DNA of 64,000 bases from Neobacillus endophyticus (GCF_013248975.1 NZ_JABRWH010000001.1:2500001-2564000); one strand, 5' to 3'; counted from the first letter of the stretch, positions 8,611 through 18,181 are shown. Translations and numbers: made by a program. The notes: generated from the letters alone by a model not told the origin.

Positions 8611-9159
8611 TTGAATAGTTATTTATTTCATTCACTGGAAAGTGAAAAACTTTACTTTAAAGAATTAAGTTTAGCTGATGCTCAAGCGATACATAATTAC
8701 GCTTCAGACATAGAAGTTTCACAGTTTATTGGCTGGAAATTAATGAATACATTGGACGAAACTCGTGAGCATATTGAAACTATGTTAAAACGTGAAACCG
8801 CGGGTACTCATTTATATGCCTCTATTGTTTTAAAAGCCACTCATAAAGTTATTGGAACAGTCATGATTTTCAACTTTGATCATGAAGCAAATCGAGCTGA
8901 AGTTGGGTATGTTTTTCATAAGGACTATTGGGGGAAGGGTTTTGGCACAGAGAGTGTTGCTTTAATGAGTCATTTTGCATTTACATCACTTAATCTTCAC
9001 AAACTTCATGCTATTGTCGTGGATGAAAACATAGGGTCTGCCCGGATCCTTGAAAAAAACGAATATGAGCTTGAAGGAAGATTAAAAGATCATTATTTTA
9101 TAGAAGGCAAGTATTATAATGCCTTGCTTTTTGGAAAGATTACACCTCATAAAAGGTAA
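8611..9159 (+). CDS. GNAT-family N-acetyltransferase (RimJ/RimL-like)
   Basis: 182 residues with the acetyl-CoA binding signature of the GNAT fold: EVGYVFHKDYWGKGFGTESV near residue 105 (Q/R-x-x-G-x-G/A type loop, here WGKGFG), followed by HKLHAIVVDENIGSARILEK typical of RimJ/RimL and ribosomal or small-molecule acetyltransferases. It transfers acetyl from acetyl-CoA to an amine; the acceptor is unknown. The start codon is TTG at 8611, chosen because GCGGAGGAAA precedes it at proper distance and the family alignment begins there. Confidence 0.87.
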   Translation: MNSYLFHSLESEKLYFKELSLADAQAIHNYASDIEVSQFIGWKLMNTLDETREHIETMLKRETAGTHLYASIVLKATHKVIGTVMIFNFDHEANRAEVGYVFHKDYWGKGFGTESVALMSHFAFTSLNLHKLHAIVVDENIGSARILEKNEYELEGRLKDHYFIEGKYYNALLFGKITPHKR

Positions 9160-9282
9160 CATGGATATTTCGGAACTTTAGTTTTGTTTTAGGGTAGAGG
9201 ATCAAAACCATGAATACTCTTACCGTTTGATTGAATGTAAGAAATGTTATGTGGAAAAATAAGTAATTTTGGGTAGATTCAT

Positions 9283-9569
9283 ATGAAAAAAATAAAGGAT
9301 GCCGAATTATATATGCCAAATAAATTTCTAAAGGTTTTCCAATTTCTCTTTCCTCTTCTAGCCATCGGTTGCCTAATAACAGGTATTTTTGGCTCATACA
9401 CAATCCTTGCCACCACTGTTTCCCCCTATTAATCGGATTTGGCTTTTCACTCTATTTAGTTATTTTAAAGAAATTCATTTTGTGGGGCATGATTAATATA
9501 TCGTTGATGGTTGTCATGATCATTGGAGGGGTGATCCTTTTTCTGGCGATGATTTCATCAGGGGTTTAA
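9283..9569 (+). pseudogene. Small membrane protein gene interrupted by a frameshift
   Basis: An ATG frame from 9283 encodes MKKIKDAELYMPNKFLKVFQ and a membrane helix (FLFPLLAIGCLITGIF), ending at TAA right after a CCCCC run near 9421-9425. The other frame continues as LLIGFGFSLYLVILKKFILW and MVVMIIGGVILFLAMI to 9569, again membrane-like. Deleting one base in the C-run explains both frames; joined they give about 95 residues with three membrane segments. It may be a real frameshift or a sequencing error. No family recognised. Confidence 0.5.
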
Positions 9570-9809
9570 GTAAAACTTAACAACCATCTTAAAGAGTTGT
9601 TGATATAAAATTCAACAGTAATTTTATTACAGGTGTAATTTGATTTCAATAAAATAAATCAGTAATTTAAAAATATATTATTCGATTTTTCAAGTAGTAT
9701 ATAGCAGTTGAAAATTGAATATTTTCCTAATTTCAACTTCATAATAGTGAAGATCAATAAAACAAAAACACTGGATGGTTTAATTTTGAATGGAGGATAG
9801 AAGGAAATC

Positions 9810-10205
9810 ATGGGAAGGTTAGTTCATTTTGAAATTCATGTGAATGATATGGAAAAGGCCAAGAAGTTTTATGGTGAGGTATTCGGATGGTCATTTCAAG
9901 ATTGGAGTGAATATGCTGGGATGCCTTACTTTGGGGCAGTGACTGGAAATGAAAATGAACCTGGAATCAATGGCGCTTTGATGCAGCGTCAAAGTGCACA
10001 GCCAGATGCGAATCAAGGTTTAAATGCATATGTTTGTACAATGGGTGTCGAGCATTATGATGAAACGGAGGCTAAAATTATTCAAAATGGCGGCAAGGTA
10101 GCAATGGCCAAATACGCACTTCCCGGAATGGCCTGGCAGGGATATTATTTGGATACCGAAGGCAATATCTTTGGAATTCATCAACCAGATGTAAACGCAA
10201 AATAG
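9810..10205 (+). CDS. VOC-superfamily protein (glyoxalase/bleomycin-resistance fold)
   Basis: 131 residues, a single vicinal-oxygen-chelate unit: HFEIHVNDMEKAKKFYGEVF at the start is the classic first beta-alpha-beta module, and YLDTEGNIFGIHQPD at the end provides the last metal-ligand strand. The fold covers glyoxalases, dioxygenases and resistance proteins, so the reaction is open. Members of this length with GWSFQDWSEY and the MPGMAWQGYY-type C-terminal half are usually annotated simply as VOC family. RBS GGAGGATAGAAGG. Monocistronic with its own terminator. Confidence 0.87.
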   Translation: MGRLVHFEIHVNDMEKAKKFYGEVFGWSFQDWSEYAGMPYFGAVTGNENEPGINGALMQRQSAQPDANQGLNAYVCTMGVEHYDETEAKIIQNGGKVAMAKYALPGMAWQGYYLDTEGNIFGIHQPDVNAK

Positions 10206-10227
10206 CTTTGTGATTTTTGGGGATATG

Positions 10228-10273
10228 GAGCCGGTTCTTCGAAGTTTCAATCGCACGAGGGACCGGCCTTTTT
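10228..10273 (+). terminator. Terminator of the VOC gene
   Basis: Arms AGCCGGTTC and GACCGGCCT (near 10229-10237 and 10261-10269), followed by TTTTTC. Confidence 0.8.
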
Positions 10274-10473
10274 CTAGAATCCTTGTCTTACTATTTAGTC
10301 CTTAGCTGGTTTGGTCGTGCTGTTCTCGAACGAGGAGAAAACAAATAAGAATAATTGGATCGCATAGGAAAATAACAAGGATCAAATCCGGTTGTTTTTC
10401 TATGTTTTTTTATTGGGGCTGAAAATTATGGTAAAATCTAAGAAAACAAATTTTATAGCATAGGTGATTACAG

Positions 10474-11646
10474 ATGGAGATTGTTGCTTCAAAGAAAACG
10501 CAAAGAATGGCAACGAGTATTTTTACCAAGCTTGCTGAAAAAAAACATGAGGCCATTCAAAAAGGAATGGATGTCATCGATTTAAGTGTTGGCAGCCCGG
10601 ATTTACCACCGCCGGTTCATGTTGTCGATACACTAGTAAACTATAGCAAAGACACGACGAAATATGGCTATACATTAAAGGGGATCGATGAGTTTAACGA
10701 AGCAGTAGGATATTTTTATAAACAACGCTATGGAATTGAACTTGATCCTGAACATGAGGTATTGCAGCTGATGGGTTCCCAAGATGGTCTGTCCCATTTG
10801 GCGACTGCTATGATTGATCCCGGTGATTATGTTCTTGTTCCAGACCCGGGTTATCCAATTTATGAACAAAACGTGATGATTGCCGGCGGGGTTGTTTATC
10901 CAATGCCCTTACTAGAAGAAAATGGTTTTTTGCCAAAACTAGCTGAAATTCCATTGGAAATTTTACATAAAACAAAGATGATGATTATTAGTTATCCGGG
11001 AAATCCAGTCACTGCTTTGGCGAACCGGGAATTTTTTGAGGAAGTTGTAGTATTTGCAAAAAAACATAATATTCTTGTTGTTCATGATTTCGCTTATTCG
11101 GAATTAATTTTTGACGATAACCCGCAAATTAGTTTTCTATCAGTTCCAGGAGCAAAAGAGGTTGGGATTGAATTCAATTCATTGTCAAAAACGTTTAATA
11201 TGGCTGGATGCCGGATCGGGTATGCGGTTGGTAATCAGGAGGCTTTAAAGATATTGGCTTCCTTTAAGTCAAATATTGACTATGGAATATTTTATCCAAT
11301 TCAAATGGCAGCCGTTTCCGCGCTCACTTCAGATTATAGCTTGCTCCGGGAACAAGTAAAAGAATATGAGAAACGAAGAGATATTTTAATTTCTGGACTT
11401 GAAAAAGGCGGATGGAAGGTGGCTAAGTCACCGGCCACCATGTTTGTTTGGGCAAAAATCCCCTCCGGCTGGACCTCAAGCCACTTTGCTTTTGAATTGA
11501 TTGAAAAAGCGGGTGTGGCAGTTGTACCTGGTGATGCTTTCGGAAAGCAGGGGGAGGGCTATGTAAGGATGGCTATTGTTCAGTCCCCTGAAAAACTAGC
11601 GGAGGCAGCAGATCGGATAAAGGATTTTCTTGTGCAAGATCGCTAG
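10474..11646 (+). CDS. Class I/II PLP aminotransferase (LL-diaminopimelate aminotransferase-like)
   Basis: 390-residue fold-type I aminotransferase. The PLP Schiff-base lysine is K239 in [15 protein letters not shown], the Asp that holds the pyridine nitrogen is in [10 protein letters not shown] (about 205), and [11 protein letters not shown] supplies the substrate-side Asn. The N-terminal block [11 protein letters not shown] and the overall pattern fit the DapL/alanine aminotransferase-like group often labelled LL-diaminopimelate aminotransferase in Bacillus. True DapL function is doubtful because Bacillus makes lysine by acetylated intermediates; the substrate is unproven. The start is ATG at 10474, after TAGGTGA. 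A membrane protein gene follows after 74 bases and may be co-transcribed. Confidence 0.85.
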   Translation: MEIVASKKTQRMATSIFTKLAEKKHEAIQKGMDVIDLSVGSPDLPPPVHVVDTLVNYSKDTTKYGYTLKGIDEFNEAVGYFYKQRYGIELDPEHEVLQLMGSQDGLSHLATAMIDPGDYVLVPDPGYPIYEQNVMIAGGVVYPMPLLEENGFLPKLAEIPLEILHKTKMMIISYPGNPVTALANREFFEEVVVFAKKHNILVVHDFAYSELIFDDNPQISFLSVPGAKEVGIEFNSLSKTFNMAGCRIGYAVGNQEALKILASFKSNIDYGIFYPIQMAAVSALTSDYSLLREQVKEYEKRRDILISGLEKGGWKVAKSPATMFVWAKIPSGWTSSHFAFELIEKAGVAVVPGDAFGKQGEGYVRMAIVQSPEKLAEAADRIKDFLVQDR

Positions 11647-11720
11647 TAGGCTTATATATGTTGAGGCAGAAGGTAATCCTGAACCTATTCCTTTTAAATT
11701 TGCCATGTCAAAGGAGAAAC

Positions 11721-12047
11721 ATGATTTATACACTCATTTTATTCATTCTTGCGGGGATTGCTGAAATTGGTGGGGGATATTTGATTTGGCTCTGGTTGCG
11801 TGACGGGGGACCTTACTGGTATGGGATTATCGGCGGGATTATTTTAGTGGTATACGGGATCATTCCCACCCTGCAAAAGTTTCCTTCATTCGGGAGAGTC
11901 TATGCGGCTTATGGCGGGGTATTTATTATTCTTTCGATCTTGTGGGGATGGGGTGTAGATAAGAAGACCCCTGATACATACGATTGGATTGGCGCGGCCA
12001 TTTGCTTAATTGGCGTTTTCGTGATCCTTTGGAGCCCGAGACATTAA
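11721..12047 (+). CDS. ynfA: UPF0060/YnfA-family small membrane protein
   Basis: 108 residues with four membrane helices; the first ([20 protein letters not shown]) and the [18 protein letters not shown] loop before helix four are diagnostic for YnfA. The family is related to small multidrug resistance (SMR) exporters in topology, and E. coli YnfA has been tied to drug efflux; the role here is inferred only. I start at ATG 11721 after AAGGAG (11711-11716). An in-frame upstream ATG at 11658 would add 21 residues that do not belong to the family. Confidence 0.92.
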   Translation: MIYTLILFILAGIAEIGGGYLIWLWLRDGGPYWYGIIGGIILVVYGIIPTLQKFPSFGRVYAAYGGVFIILSILWGWGVDKKTPDTYDWIGAAICLIGVFVILWSPRH

Positions 12048-12174
12048 ACCTGCACCCTTTCATTTTTTTCTTGAAAAAAAGACAAGAATCATTTACTATT
12101 AAAAATACAAATCCTATATATTGAAATTACAATGTGTTTTTATAACTACATATAGTATTAGCCTTGTGATAAGA

Positions 12175-12345
12175 TGCAATTTCGCTTAATAGGGAATTCG
12201 GTTGGAAGCCGAAACTGCCCCCGCAACTGTAAATGCTGACGAACTAAATGAACCACTGTATAAGATTGTCTACTTGTTAGGTGCTTATGCGGGAAGGGAT
12301 TTAAAGTAGGCTGAAGCATGAGTCAGGAGACCTGTCTTATTGTCA
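12175..12345 (+). promoter_or_regulatory. Cobalamin (adenosylcobalamin) riboswitch
   Basis: All conserved blocks are present in order: AGGGAATTCGGTTGGAAGCC and the central ACTGCCCCCGCAACTGTAA (12214-12232), CCACTG (12253-12258), GGGAAGGG (about 12291-12298), and the B12 box AGTCAGGAGACCTG (12321-12334). It is followed 100 bases later by an intrinsic terminator and then the ribonucleotide reductase operon. Ligand binding is expected to turn the operon off by termination. The only open frame across it (from about 12340) is not a gene. Confidence 0.96.
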
Positions 12346-12442
12346 TATGTTTCAACTTCTTCGGGGAGTGAGAGGAAGAAACGGTGGCTGCAAATAGACC
12401 AGTTGTACTTATTGCTGACTCTTTTTCATGTTATCGTTTCCT

Positions 12443-12470
12443 CCGCTCAGAAGATGGGCGGTTTTTTTTA
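12443..12470 (+). terminator. Riboswitch-controlled terminator before the reductase operon
   Basis: CCGCTC (12443-12448) pairs with GGGCGG (12456-12461), followed by eight T. It lies between the B12 riboswitch and the reductase ribosome site, so it is the likely expression platform. Confidence 0.85.
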
Positions 12471-12501
12471 TGCCCAAAAAGATAATTGGGAGGAAATGAG
12501 G

Positions 12502-14790
12502 ATGTCACATACTTTACAAACGGATCTTTCACTAGTTTTGCAGGTGATGGAGGAAGCATCTGAAGAATATCAATTAGACGTTACGGATTTGAGAGAGCGC
12601 GTGAATCAAACCAATAGGACGGAACTGGAAGTAAATGAACAAATAATTCAATATGCATTAAATAAAACTGCCATGGACCAGCCAAATTGGACATACCTAG
12701 CTGCCCGTCACTATTTATATGAACGATATGCTGAAGCTGCTAAAAATAGAGAATATAATCGTGTGCAAAAATATGGCGATTTCTATGGTTTGATTGAAAG
12801 ATTAACAGATAAAGGGATCTATTCACATGACTTAATAAATGCCTATACCCCACAAGAAATTGGAAAGTTAGCATCTGAAATTGTCCCGGAAAGAGACCAT
12901 CTCTTTAATTACATAGGATTATTTTTATTAGCTGATCGTTATTTGGCAAGAGATCATAATCGTAATCTTTATGAACTGCCGCAGGAGCGGTTTATGATTA
13001 TTGCTATGCATTTAATGAAAAACGAAGAAAAAACAATCAGACTGGAGCTTGTGAAGGAAGCTTACTGGGCACTCAGTAACTTATATATGACAGTAGCAAC
13101 ACCGACATTAGCTAATGCCGGGAAAAGTTACGGTCAGCTCTCTTCCTGTTTTATTGATACGGTAGAAGATTCATTGGACGGGATCTACTTAAATAATTGG
13201 GATACTGCCAGACTCAGTAAAGATGGGGGCGGTGTTGGCATTTATTTTGGCAAGGTTCGTGCTCTTGGATCAGATATTAAAAAGTTTAAGGGGAATTCCT
13301 CTGGGGTGGTGCCGTGGATTCGGTTAATCAATGATACAGCAGTCAGTGTTGACCAGCTGGGACAGCGGCAAGGAGCCATTGCTATATACCTAGATGTATT
13401 TCATAAGGATATCATGAATGGTTTCCTTGACTTGAAAACAAATAATGGGGATGAGCGCCGAAAGGCACATGATATTTTTACAGGGGTTACTGTTCCGGAT
13501 TTATTTATGCAAAAACTGCAAGAAGTCGATGAGACAGGCAGAAGCATCGGCGAGTGGCATACCTTTTGTCCTCATGAAGTAAAGCAAATCATGGGTTGGA
13601 AGAACGAAAATGGCAATTCCCTTGGTCTTGAGGATTTTTATGATGAAAAGGACCATTCCTATTTTACAGAAAAATATAACGAGGCGGTTTCTCATCCGCT
13701 TTTACCGCGAAAAACGTATCGGGCGATGGATATTATGGCACGGATTATGGTATCTCAATTAGAAACAGGCACACCATATGTGTTTTACCGCGATGAAGTC
13801 AATCGGCAAAATCCAAACAAACATTTAGCAGGTGCAGGACGGACATCCATTTATTGCAGTAATCTATGCACAGAAATTGCACAAAATATGTCTGCTACAA
13901 CGATTATCAACGAATATGCAGATGAAGAAGGCAATCTCATTATTGTGCGAAAACCGGGTGACTTTGTTGTCTGTAATCTATCTTCTATTAATCTGGCAAA
14001 GTCCGTTTCAGAAAATGTACTTGAACGTTTAATTCGCATTCAAGTGAGGATGTTGGATAATGTCATTGATTTAAATACAATCCGGGTGGGGCAGGCTGAG
14101 AAAACGAATAAAAAATATCGTGCCGTTGGATTAGGCACGTATGGTTGGCACCATCTTTTAGCAGTGAAGGGAATTCATTGGGAATCCGAGGAGGCAGTTC
14201 AATATGCTGATGAACTATATGAAGACATTGCCTACTATACGATTCAAGCATCTATGGAATTAGCGAACGAAAAAGGAGCATATAGCCAGTTTACAGGGTC
14301 TGAATGGGAAACAGGCAAATATTTTGAGCGAAAAGGCTATTACACAGAGCGCTGGAAAAAGTTAAGAGCAGAGGTAGCTCAAAAAGGGCTTCGCAATGGT
14401 TGGCTTATGGCAGTGGCGCCTAATTCCTCAACGGCAAAAATCGGCGGTTCTACCGATGGCATTGATCCTATCTATTCAGCGGAATACGCAGAAGAAAAGA
14501 AAAACTTTAAATTTAAGGTAACCGCTCCTGATTTGAATCATATTACGTACAATTACTACCGCCGTGCCAGACACGAATTAGATCAAGTGTGGAGCATTAA
14601 ACAAAATGCAGCGAGACAGCGCCATATTGATCAAGCGATCAGCTTCAATTTATATGTGAAACATGACATTAGGGCAAAAGATTTATTGAACCTTCATCTG
14701 GAAGCATGGAAACAAGGCTTAAAAACGACTTATTATGTACGAAGCACTTCTCAGGCTGAGATCGAAGAATGCGAAGCATGTCATAGCTAA
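12502..14790 (+). CDS. Class I ribonucleoside-diphosphate reductase, alpha (large) subunit
   Basis: Reduces ribonucleotides to deoxyribonucleotides with a radical supplied by the beta subunit. 762 residues. Visible catalytic blocks: ANAGKSYGQLSSCF (first active-site Cys), KDGGGVGIYFG, the finger-loop YCSNLCTEI with the Cys/Glu/Asn triad, VCNLSSINLAK, and MAVAPNSSTAKIGGSTDGIDP. The C-terminal CEACHS tail provides the shuttle cysteines. Length is nearer class Ia NrdA than typical Bacillus NrdE (about 700), and the N-terminus lacks a convincing ATP-cone. I start at ATG 12502, eight bases after GGGAGG; earlier in-frame ATGs lie in the riboswitch leader. First gene of a three-gene operon. Confidence 0.93.
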   Translation: MSHTLQTDLSLVLQVMEEASEEYQLDVTDLRERVNQTNRTELEVNEQIIQYALNKTAMDQPNWTYLAARHYLYERYAEAAKNREYNRVQKYGDFYGLIERLTDKGIYSHDLINAYTPQEIGKLASEIVPERDHLFNYIGLFLLADRYLARDHNRNLYELPQERFMIIAMHLMKNEEKTIRLELVKEAYWALSNLYMTVATPTLANAGKSYGQLSSCFIDTVEDSLDGIYLNNWDTARLSKDGGGVGIYFGKVRALGSDIKKFKGNSSGVVPWIRLINDTAVSVDQLGQRQGAIAIYLDVFHKDIMNGFLDLKTNNGDERRKAHDIFTGVTVPDLFMQKLQEVDETGRSIGEWHTFCPHEVKQIMGWKNENGNSLGLEDFYDEKDHSYFTEKYNEAVSHPLLPRKTYRAMDIMARIMVSQLETGTPYVFYRDEVNRQNPNKHLAGAGRTSIYCSNLCTEIAQNMSATTIINEYADEEGNLIIVRKPGDFVVCNLSSINLAKSVSENVLERLIRIQVRMLDNVIDLNTIRVGQAEKTNKKYRAVGLGTYGWHHLLAVKGIHWESEEAVQYADELYEDIAYYTIQASMELANEKGAYSQFTGSEWETGKYFERKGYYTERWKKLRAEVAQKGLRNGWLMAVAPNSSTAKIGGSTDGIDPIYSAEYAEEKKNFKFKVTAPDLNHITYNYYRRARHELDQVWSIKQNAARQRHIDQAISFNLYVKHDIRAKDLLNLHLEAWKQGLKTTYYVRSTSQAEIEECEACHS

Positions 14791-14811
14791 AGCTTAACTG
14801 GAGGACTTATG

Positions 14812-15852
14812 ATGAATGAAACGTTAACAAAAATGAAACTTCTAAATCCGGGACATCCGAATAAATCAACAGGAATCTTGAACGGATCTTGTTCCGGAAT
14901 TTTAAATTGGAATGATATTGCCTATCCGCAAATGTATGATCTTTATCAAACATTATTGTCAAATTTTTGGAAGGCTCAGGAAATAAATATGCAAGATGAT
15001 ATCAAGCAGTGGGATTCACTTAGCCCTGTTGAACAAGATGTGTTTTTACGGATTAATACCCAGCTTGCATCACTCGATAGCTTGCAAACACCAACGATGA
15101 GTCAAGTGTTGGATTATGTGACAGACTCCAGCTTTAAAGCTATTTTTGCTGTGATTTCACAGCAGGAGGCCGTTCATAATGAGTCCTATTCGTATATTTT
15201 AAGCTCACTTGTCCCTATTAATGAGCAAAATGCCCGTTTTAATCAGGCAAAAAATGATCCGATTGTCCAAAAGCGGAATTCGCTCATTTTGGATGCATAT
15301 GAAGGATTTCGTCAGCATCCAACGCCAATTAATCTATTTAAGTTGGCAGTCAATTCTATTAATCTTGAGGGAATTTATTTTTACGCTGGTTTTGCCTTCT
15401 TTTATAATTTGGCACGCAACGGAAAAATGTTGAAAACTAGCACGATGATTAGTTATATCCAGCGGGATGAGATGCAGCATGCGTATTTTATTTCTCAATT
15501 TATAAGGATCCTACTAACCGAAAATCCTGACATGAATTCGAAAGAGAATATTGATTATATCTACGAAACGATCAATAAGGCAGTAGAACTTGAAAAGGAA
15601 TGGTCCCGTTTTATTTTAAAAGATATCGATGGGATTGATTTGAATGAATTTGAAGGATATGTAGAATATCTTGCTAATAAAAGATTCAGGCAGCTCGGAT
15701 TGAAGAATCTTTATCCGGATCGGGATAATCCAATGCCATGGATTCATGTTTTCAGTGATGAAATGATTAATGAAACCAAGTCCGATTTTTTTGAGCAAAA
15801 GTCACGTACCTATACAAAGGTAACCCAGTCGAATGGGTTTGATGAATTATAA
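14812..15852 (+). CDS. Class I ribonucleoside-diphosphate reductase, beta (small) subunit
   Basis: Ferritin-like dimetal protein of 346 residues that generates the radical for the alpha subunit. The metal ligands are all there: Asp in ASLDSLQ (near 82), Glu and His in QEAVHNES, Glu in INLEGIYFY, and Glu/His in RDEMQHAYF. The Tyr in HNESYSYIL sits where the radical tyrosine lies in class Ia/Ib enzymes. The metal (Fe2 or Mn2) cannot be read from the sequence. Start at the second of two adjacent ATGs (14812), seven bases after GGAGG; 14809 is possible. The stop overlaps the flavodoxin ATG by one base (TAATG), showing translational coupling. Confidence 0.93.
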   Translation: MNETLTKMKLLNPGHPNKSTGILNGSCSGILNWNDIAYPQMYDLYQTLLSNFWKAQEINMQDDIKQWDSLSPVEQDVFLRINTQLASLDSLQTPTMSQVLDYVTDSSFKAIFAVISQQEAVHNESYSYILSSLVPINEQNARFNQAKNDPIVQKRNSLILDAYEGFRQHPTPINLFKLAVNSINLEGIYFYAGFAFFYNLARNGKMLKTSTMISYIQRDEMQHAYFISQFIRILLTENPDMNSKENIDYIYETINKAVELEKEWSRFILKDIDGIDLNEFEGYVEYLANKRFRQLGLKNLYPDRDNPMPWIHVFSDEMINETKSDFFEQKSRTYTKVTQSNGFDEL

Positions 15853-16307
15853 TGAAAATCGCGATTGTTTATTCATCCAAAACGGGTAATACGGAGGAGC
15901 TTGTGAATATTCTTTGCCAGCTTTTTCTTTTACATGACAAAAAGCCAGATGTCTATAAAATAGAGGATTTCCCTTTGCAATCCCTTCAAACATATGACGG
16001 GATTATTATTGGCACATATACATGGGGAGATGGGGATATTCCCGTGGAAATGCTGCCATTGTATGAAGCATTTGAGCATCAGGATGTTAAACGTATTATT
16101 ACTGGTGTGTTTGGGACAGGGGACCGCTTTTACCCCAATTTTTGCGGAGCGGTAGATGAATTCAGGGATATGTTATTTGTTCGAACGAATCTGGCCGTCA
16201 CGTTAAAAGTGGAGCTGGCCCCGCAATCAAGCGACATAAAGAACTGTGGTAAATTCGTGGAGCTCTTCCTAACACGGTTGAGAAATTGCGATTTGGTAAT
16301 GATTTAA
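15852..16307 (+). CDS. Flavodoxin-like FMN protein in the reductase operon
   Basis: 151-residue flavodoxin fold. The phosphate-binding loop YSSKTGNTEE near residue 7 and the isoalloxazine loops GTYTWGDGDIPVE (about 54-66) and FGTGDRFYPNFCGA (about 90-103) are standard short-chain flavodoxin features. Translation is coupled to the beta subunit by a one-base overlap. In class Ib systems the flavodoxin-like NrdI oxidises the Mn2 cofactor of NrdF; this protein looks like a classical flavodoxin rather than NrdI, so an activase or electron-donor role in this operon is inference from position. Confidence 0.88.
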   Translation: MKIAIVYSSKTGNTEELVNILCQLFLLHDKKPDVYKIEDFPLQSLQTYDGIIIGTYTWGDGDIPVEMLPLYEAFEHQDVKRIITGVFGTGDRFYPNFCGAVDEFRDMLFVRTNLAVTLKVELAPQSSDIKNCGKFVELFLTRLRNCDLVMI

Positions 16308-16314
16308 AATTGGT

Positions 16315-16357
16315 GATCGGTGCCGGAAGACTCCCCGGCACCGATCTTGCTTTTGTT
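16315..16357 (+). terminator. Terminator of the reductase operon
   Basis: Perfect 12-bp GC-rich stem GATCGGTGCCGG/CCGGCACCGATC (16315-16326, 16335-16346) followed by TTGCTTTTG. Confidence 0.92.
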
Positions 16358-16511
16358 AAAACCACGAAGGGCAGGATCGCCCCTTACATTCATTGTTTTT
16401 GAATTATCTGTGTACTTTCTTCGCCTTTTGATCCAAATTGCATTTTATTTATTATAATGGATATGTGGAACCCACTTATTGTTAAAAAATATAAATTGTT
16501 ACAACTTAATT

Positions 16512-16527
16512 TGTGAATTGATTCACA
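16512..16527. promoter_or_regulatory. Fnr/Crp-type palindrome upstream of pckA
   Basis: TGTGAATTGATTCACA is a perfect inverted repeat matching the TGTGA-N6-TCACA consensus of the Crp/Fnr family. A second inverted repeat, ATTTGTA/TTACAAAT, lies at about 16544-16563. Both lie 40-90 bases before the pckA start. The binding protein is not known. Confidence 0.55.
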
Positions 16528-16603
16528 TAAACGAAGGTTTCAAATTTGTAGATGTTTTACAAATCTAAAATATGTAACAACTCTATTTAATGAGGTGGTT
16601 TTT

Positions 16604-18181
16604 ATGGCAACCATAATGGTTCCAACGTTGGATCAAATTTTAAAAGGCACAAAGGTTCATCGGAATTGGTCTGTTGCGCAGCTCTTGGAAGCGGCGATTA
16701 GTCGGGATGAAGGGAAGTTAACGAACACTGGTGCACTAAGGGTGGCAACTGGAAAGTACACTGGTCGATCACCGCAAGATAAATTTATTGTAAAAGAACC
16801 TTCTATTGCTGGGAAAATAGCTTGGGGAAATGTAAATCAGCCTTTTGATCCAGACAAATTTATGAAACTATATCACGATGTCCTCGATTATTTAAGTAAT
16901 AAAGAATTGTTCGTGTTCGATGGTTTTGCCGGAGCAGATGAAAGATATTCTTTACCCATTACGGTTGTAAATGAATTGGCATGGCAAAACCTATTTGCTC
17001 ATCAACTTTTTATTCGACCGCAGCCAAAAGAACCTCTTCATGATGTAGAACCTTCATTCACCATTTTATCCGCACCAGGGTTTAAAGCCACTCCTTCCAT
17101 TCACGGGACAAGATCGGAAACGTTTATTATTATTAGCTATGAACAGCGCATGATCTTAATCGGAGGAACAGAATATGCAGGGGAAATGAAAAAGGGCATA
17201 TTTAGTGTAATGAATACCCTGCTTCCTGAAAAAAAAATCCTTTCGATGCATTGTGCTGCAAATATTGGTCAAAAAGGTGATGTAGCACTATTCTTCGGGC
17301 TTTCCGGTACAGGCAAAACCACTCTCTCAGCCGACCTAAATCGGAGGCTGATTGGGGATGATGAACATGGATGGAGCCAGGAAGGCGTATTTAATATTGA
17401 AGGAGGATGTTATGCAAAGTGTATCAATTTAACTGCTGAAAGTGAGCCGCAAATTTTTAATAGCATTCGGTACGGAGCTGTAGTTGAAAATGTTGTGATG
17501 AATGAGAATACTAGAGAGCCAGACTATAGTGATAAAAGTCTAACTGAGAACACAAGAGTAGCATATCCAATTGAACATATGAATGATGCCGTCATTCCGG
17601 GAGTAGCTGGAAATCCTAACACCATTCTTTTCTTGACAGCGGATGCATTCGGGGTGCTTCCGCCAATATCCAAACTGACTAAGGAGCAGGCAATGTATCA
17701 TTTTCTCCCTGGCTATACTAGCAAACTTGCTGGCACAGAGAGAGGTATAACCAAACCGGAGGCCACATTTTCAACATGTTTTGGAGCACCATTTTTACCA
17801 CTAAGGGCAAGTGTGTATGCCAAACTGCTTGGTGAAAAAATAGATAAGCAGCATACGAATGTTTACCTTGTTAATACGGGCTGGAGCGGCGGTCCATACG
17901 TTGTAGGAAAACGAATGAATCTTAGTTTAACACGTAAATTGATTACTGCAGCGATTACTGGAGAATTAGATAAATATGATTTTCATCCGGATCCAATATT
18001 TGGTTTGCTCATTCCAGCGTTTTGCCCTGGAGTGCCTGCCAATGTTTTAAACCCTCGCGATACTTGGGGAAATCACGATGCATATGATATCCAAGCCCTA
18101 AAGCTGCGGCATCGTTTCGAAATGAACTTCGAGAATTTAGAAATGAATGACCCTGCTGTCCATGAAATTTTTGGCCATTAG
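16604..18181 (+). CDS. pckA: Phosphoenolpyruvate carboxykinase (ATP)
   Basis: Gluconeogenic enzyme converting oxaloacetate and ATP to PEP, CO2 and ADP. 525 residues (B. subtilis PckA is 527). Motifs: substrate-site region TGRSPQDKF near 50, kinase-1a/P-loop [11 protein letters not shown] near 237-247, kinase-2 region GDDEHGW near 256, and the adenine-binding region NTGWSGGPY. Start at ATG 16604, six bases after GAGGTGG; an in-frame GTG at 16595 sits inside that ribosome site. Its 5' region carries Crp/Fnr-like and other palindromes. In B. subtilis pckA is repressed by CcpN on glycolytic carbon; whether that holds here is not visible. Confidence 0.96.
   Translation: MATIMVPTLDQILKGTKVHRNWSVAQLLEAAISRDEGKLTNTGALRVATGKYTGRSPQDKFIVKEPSIAGKIAWGNVNQPFDPDKFMKLYHDVLDYLSNKELFVFDGFAGADERYSLPITVVNELAWQNLFAHQLFIRPQPKEPLHDVEPSFTILSAPGFKATPSIHGTRSETFIIISYEQRMILIGGTEYAGEMKKGIFSVMNTLLPEKKILSMHCAANIGQKGDVALFFGLSGTGKTTLSADLNRRLIGDDEHGWSQEGVFNIEGGCYAKCINLTAESEPQIFNSIRYGAVVENVVMNENTREPDYSDKSLTENTRVAYPIEHMNDAVIPGVAGNPNTILFLTADAFGVLPPISKLTKEQAMYHFLPGYTSKLAGTERGITKPEATFSTCFGAPFLPLRASVYAKLLGEKIDKQHTNVYLVNTGWSGGPYVVGKRMNLSLTRKLITAAITGELDKYDFHPDPIFGLLIPAFCPGVPANVLNPRDTWGNHDAYDIQALKLRHRFEMNFENLEMNDPAVHEIFGH

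Noticed and set aside
9140..9403. Minus-strand frame of 87 codons
   Set aside because: No ribosome site, no membrane or domain pattern, and overlaps the better supported frameshifted membrane gene.
12340..12501. Open frame upstream of the reductase alpha subunit giving a 54-residue N-terminal extension
   Set aside because: It lies within the riboswitch leader and crosses the terminator, and the residues do not look like a reductase N-terminus. The GGGAGG site fits ATG 12502.
16512..16527. ARG box or TnrA/GlnR site reading of the pckA palindrome
   Set aside because: ARG boxes need four bases between TGAAT and ATTCA, and only two are present; TnrA needs TGTNA-N7-TNACA, and here the spacer is six.
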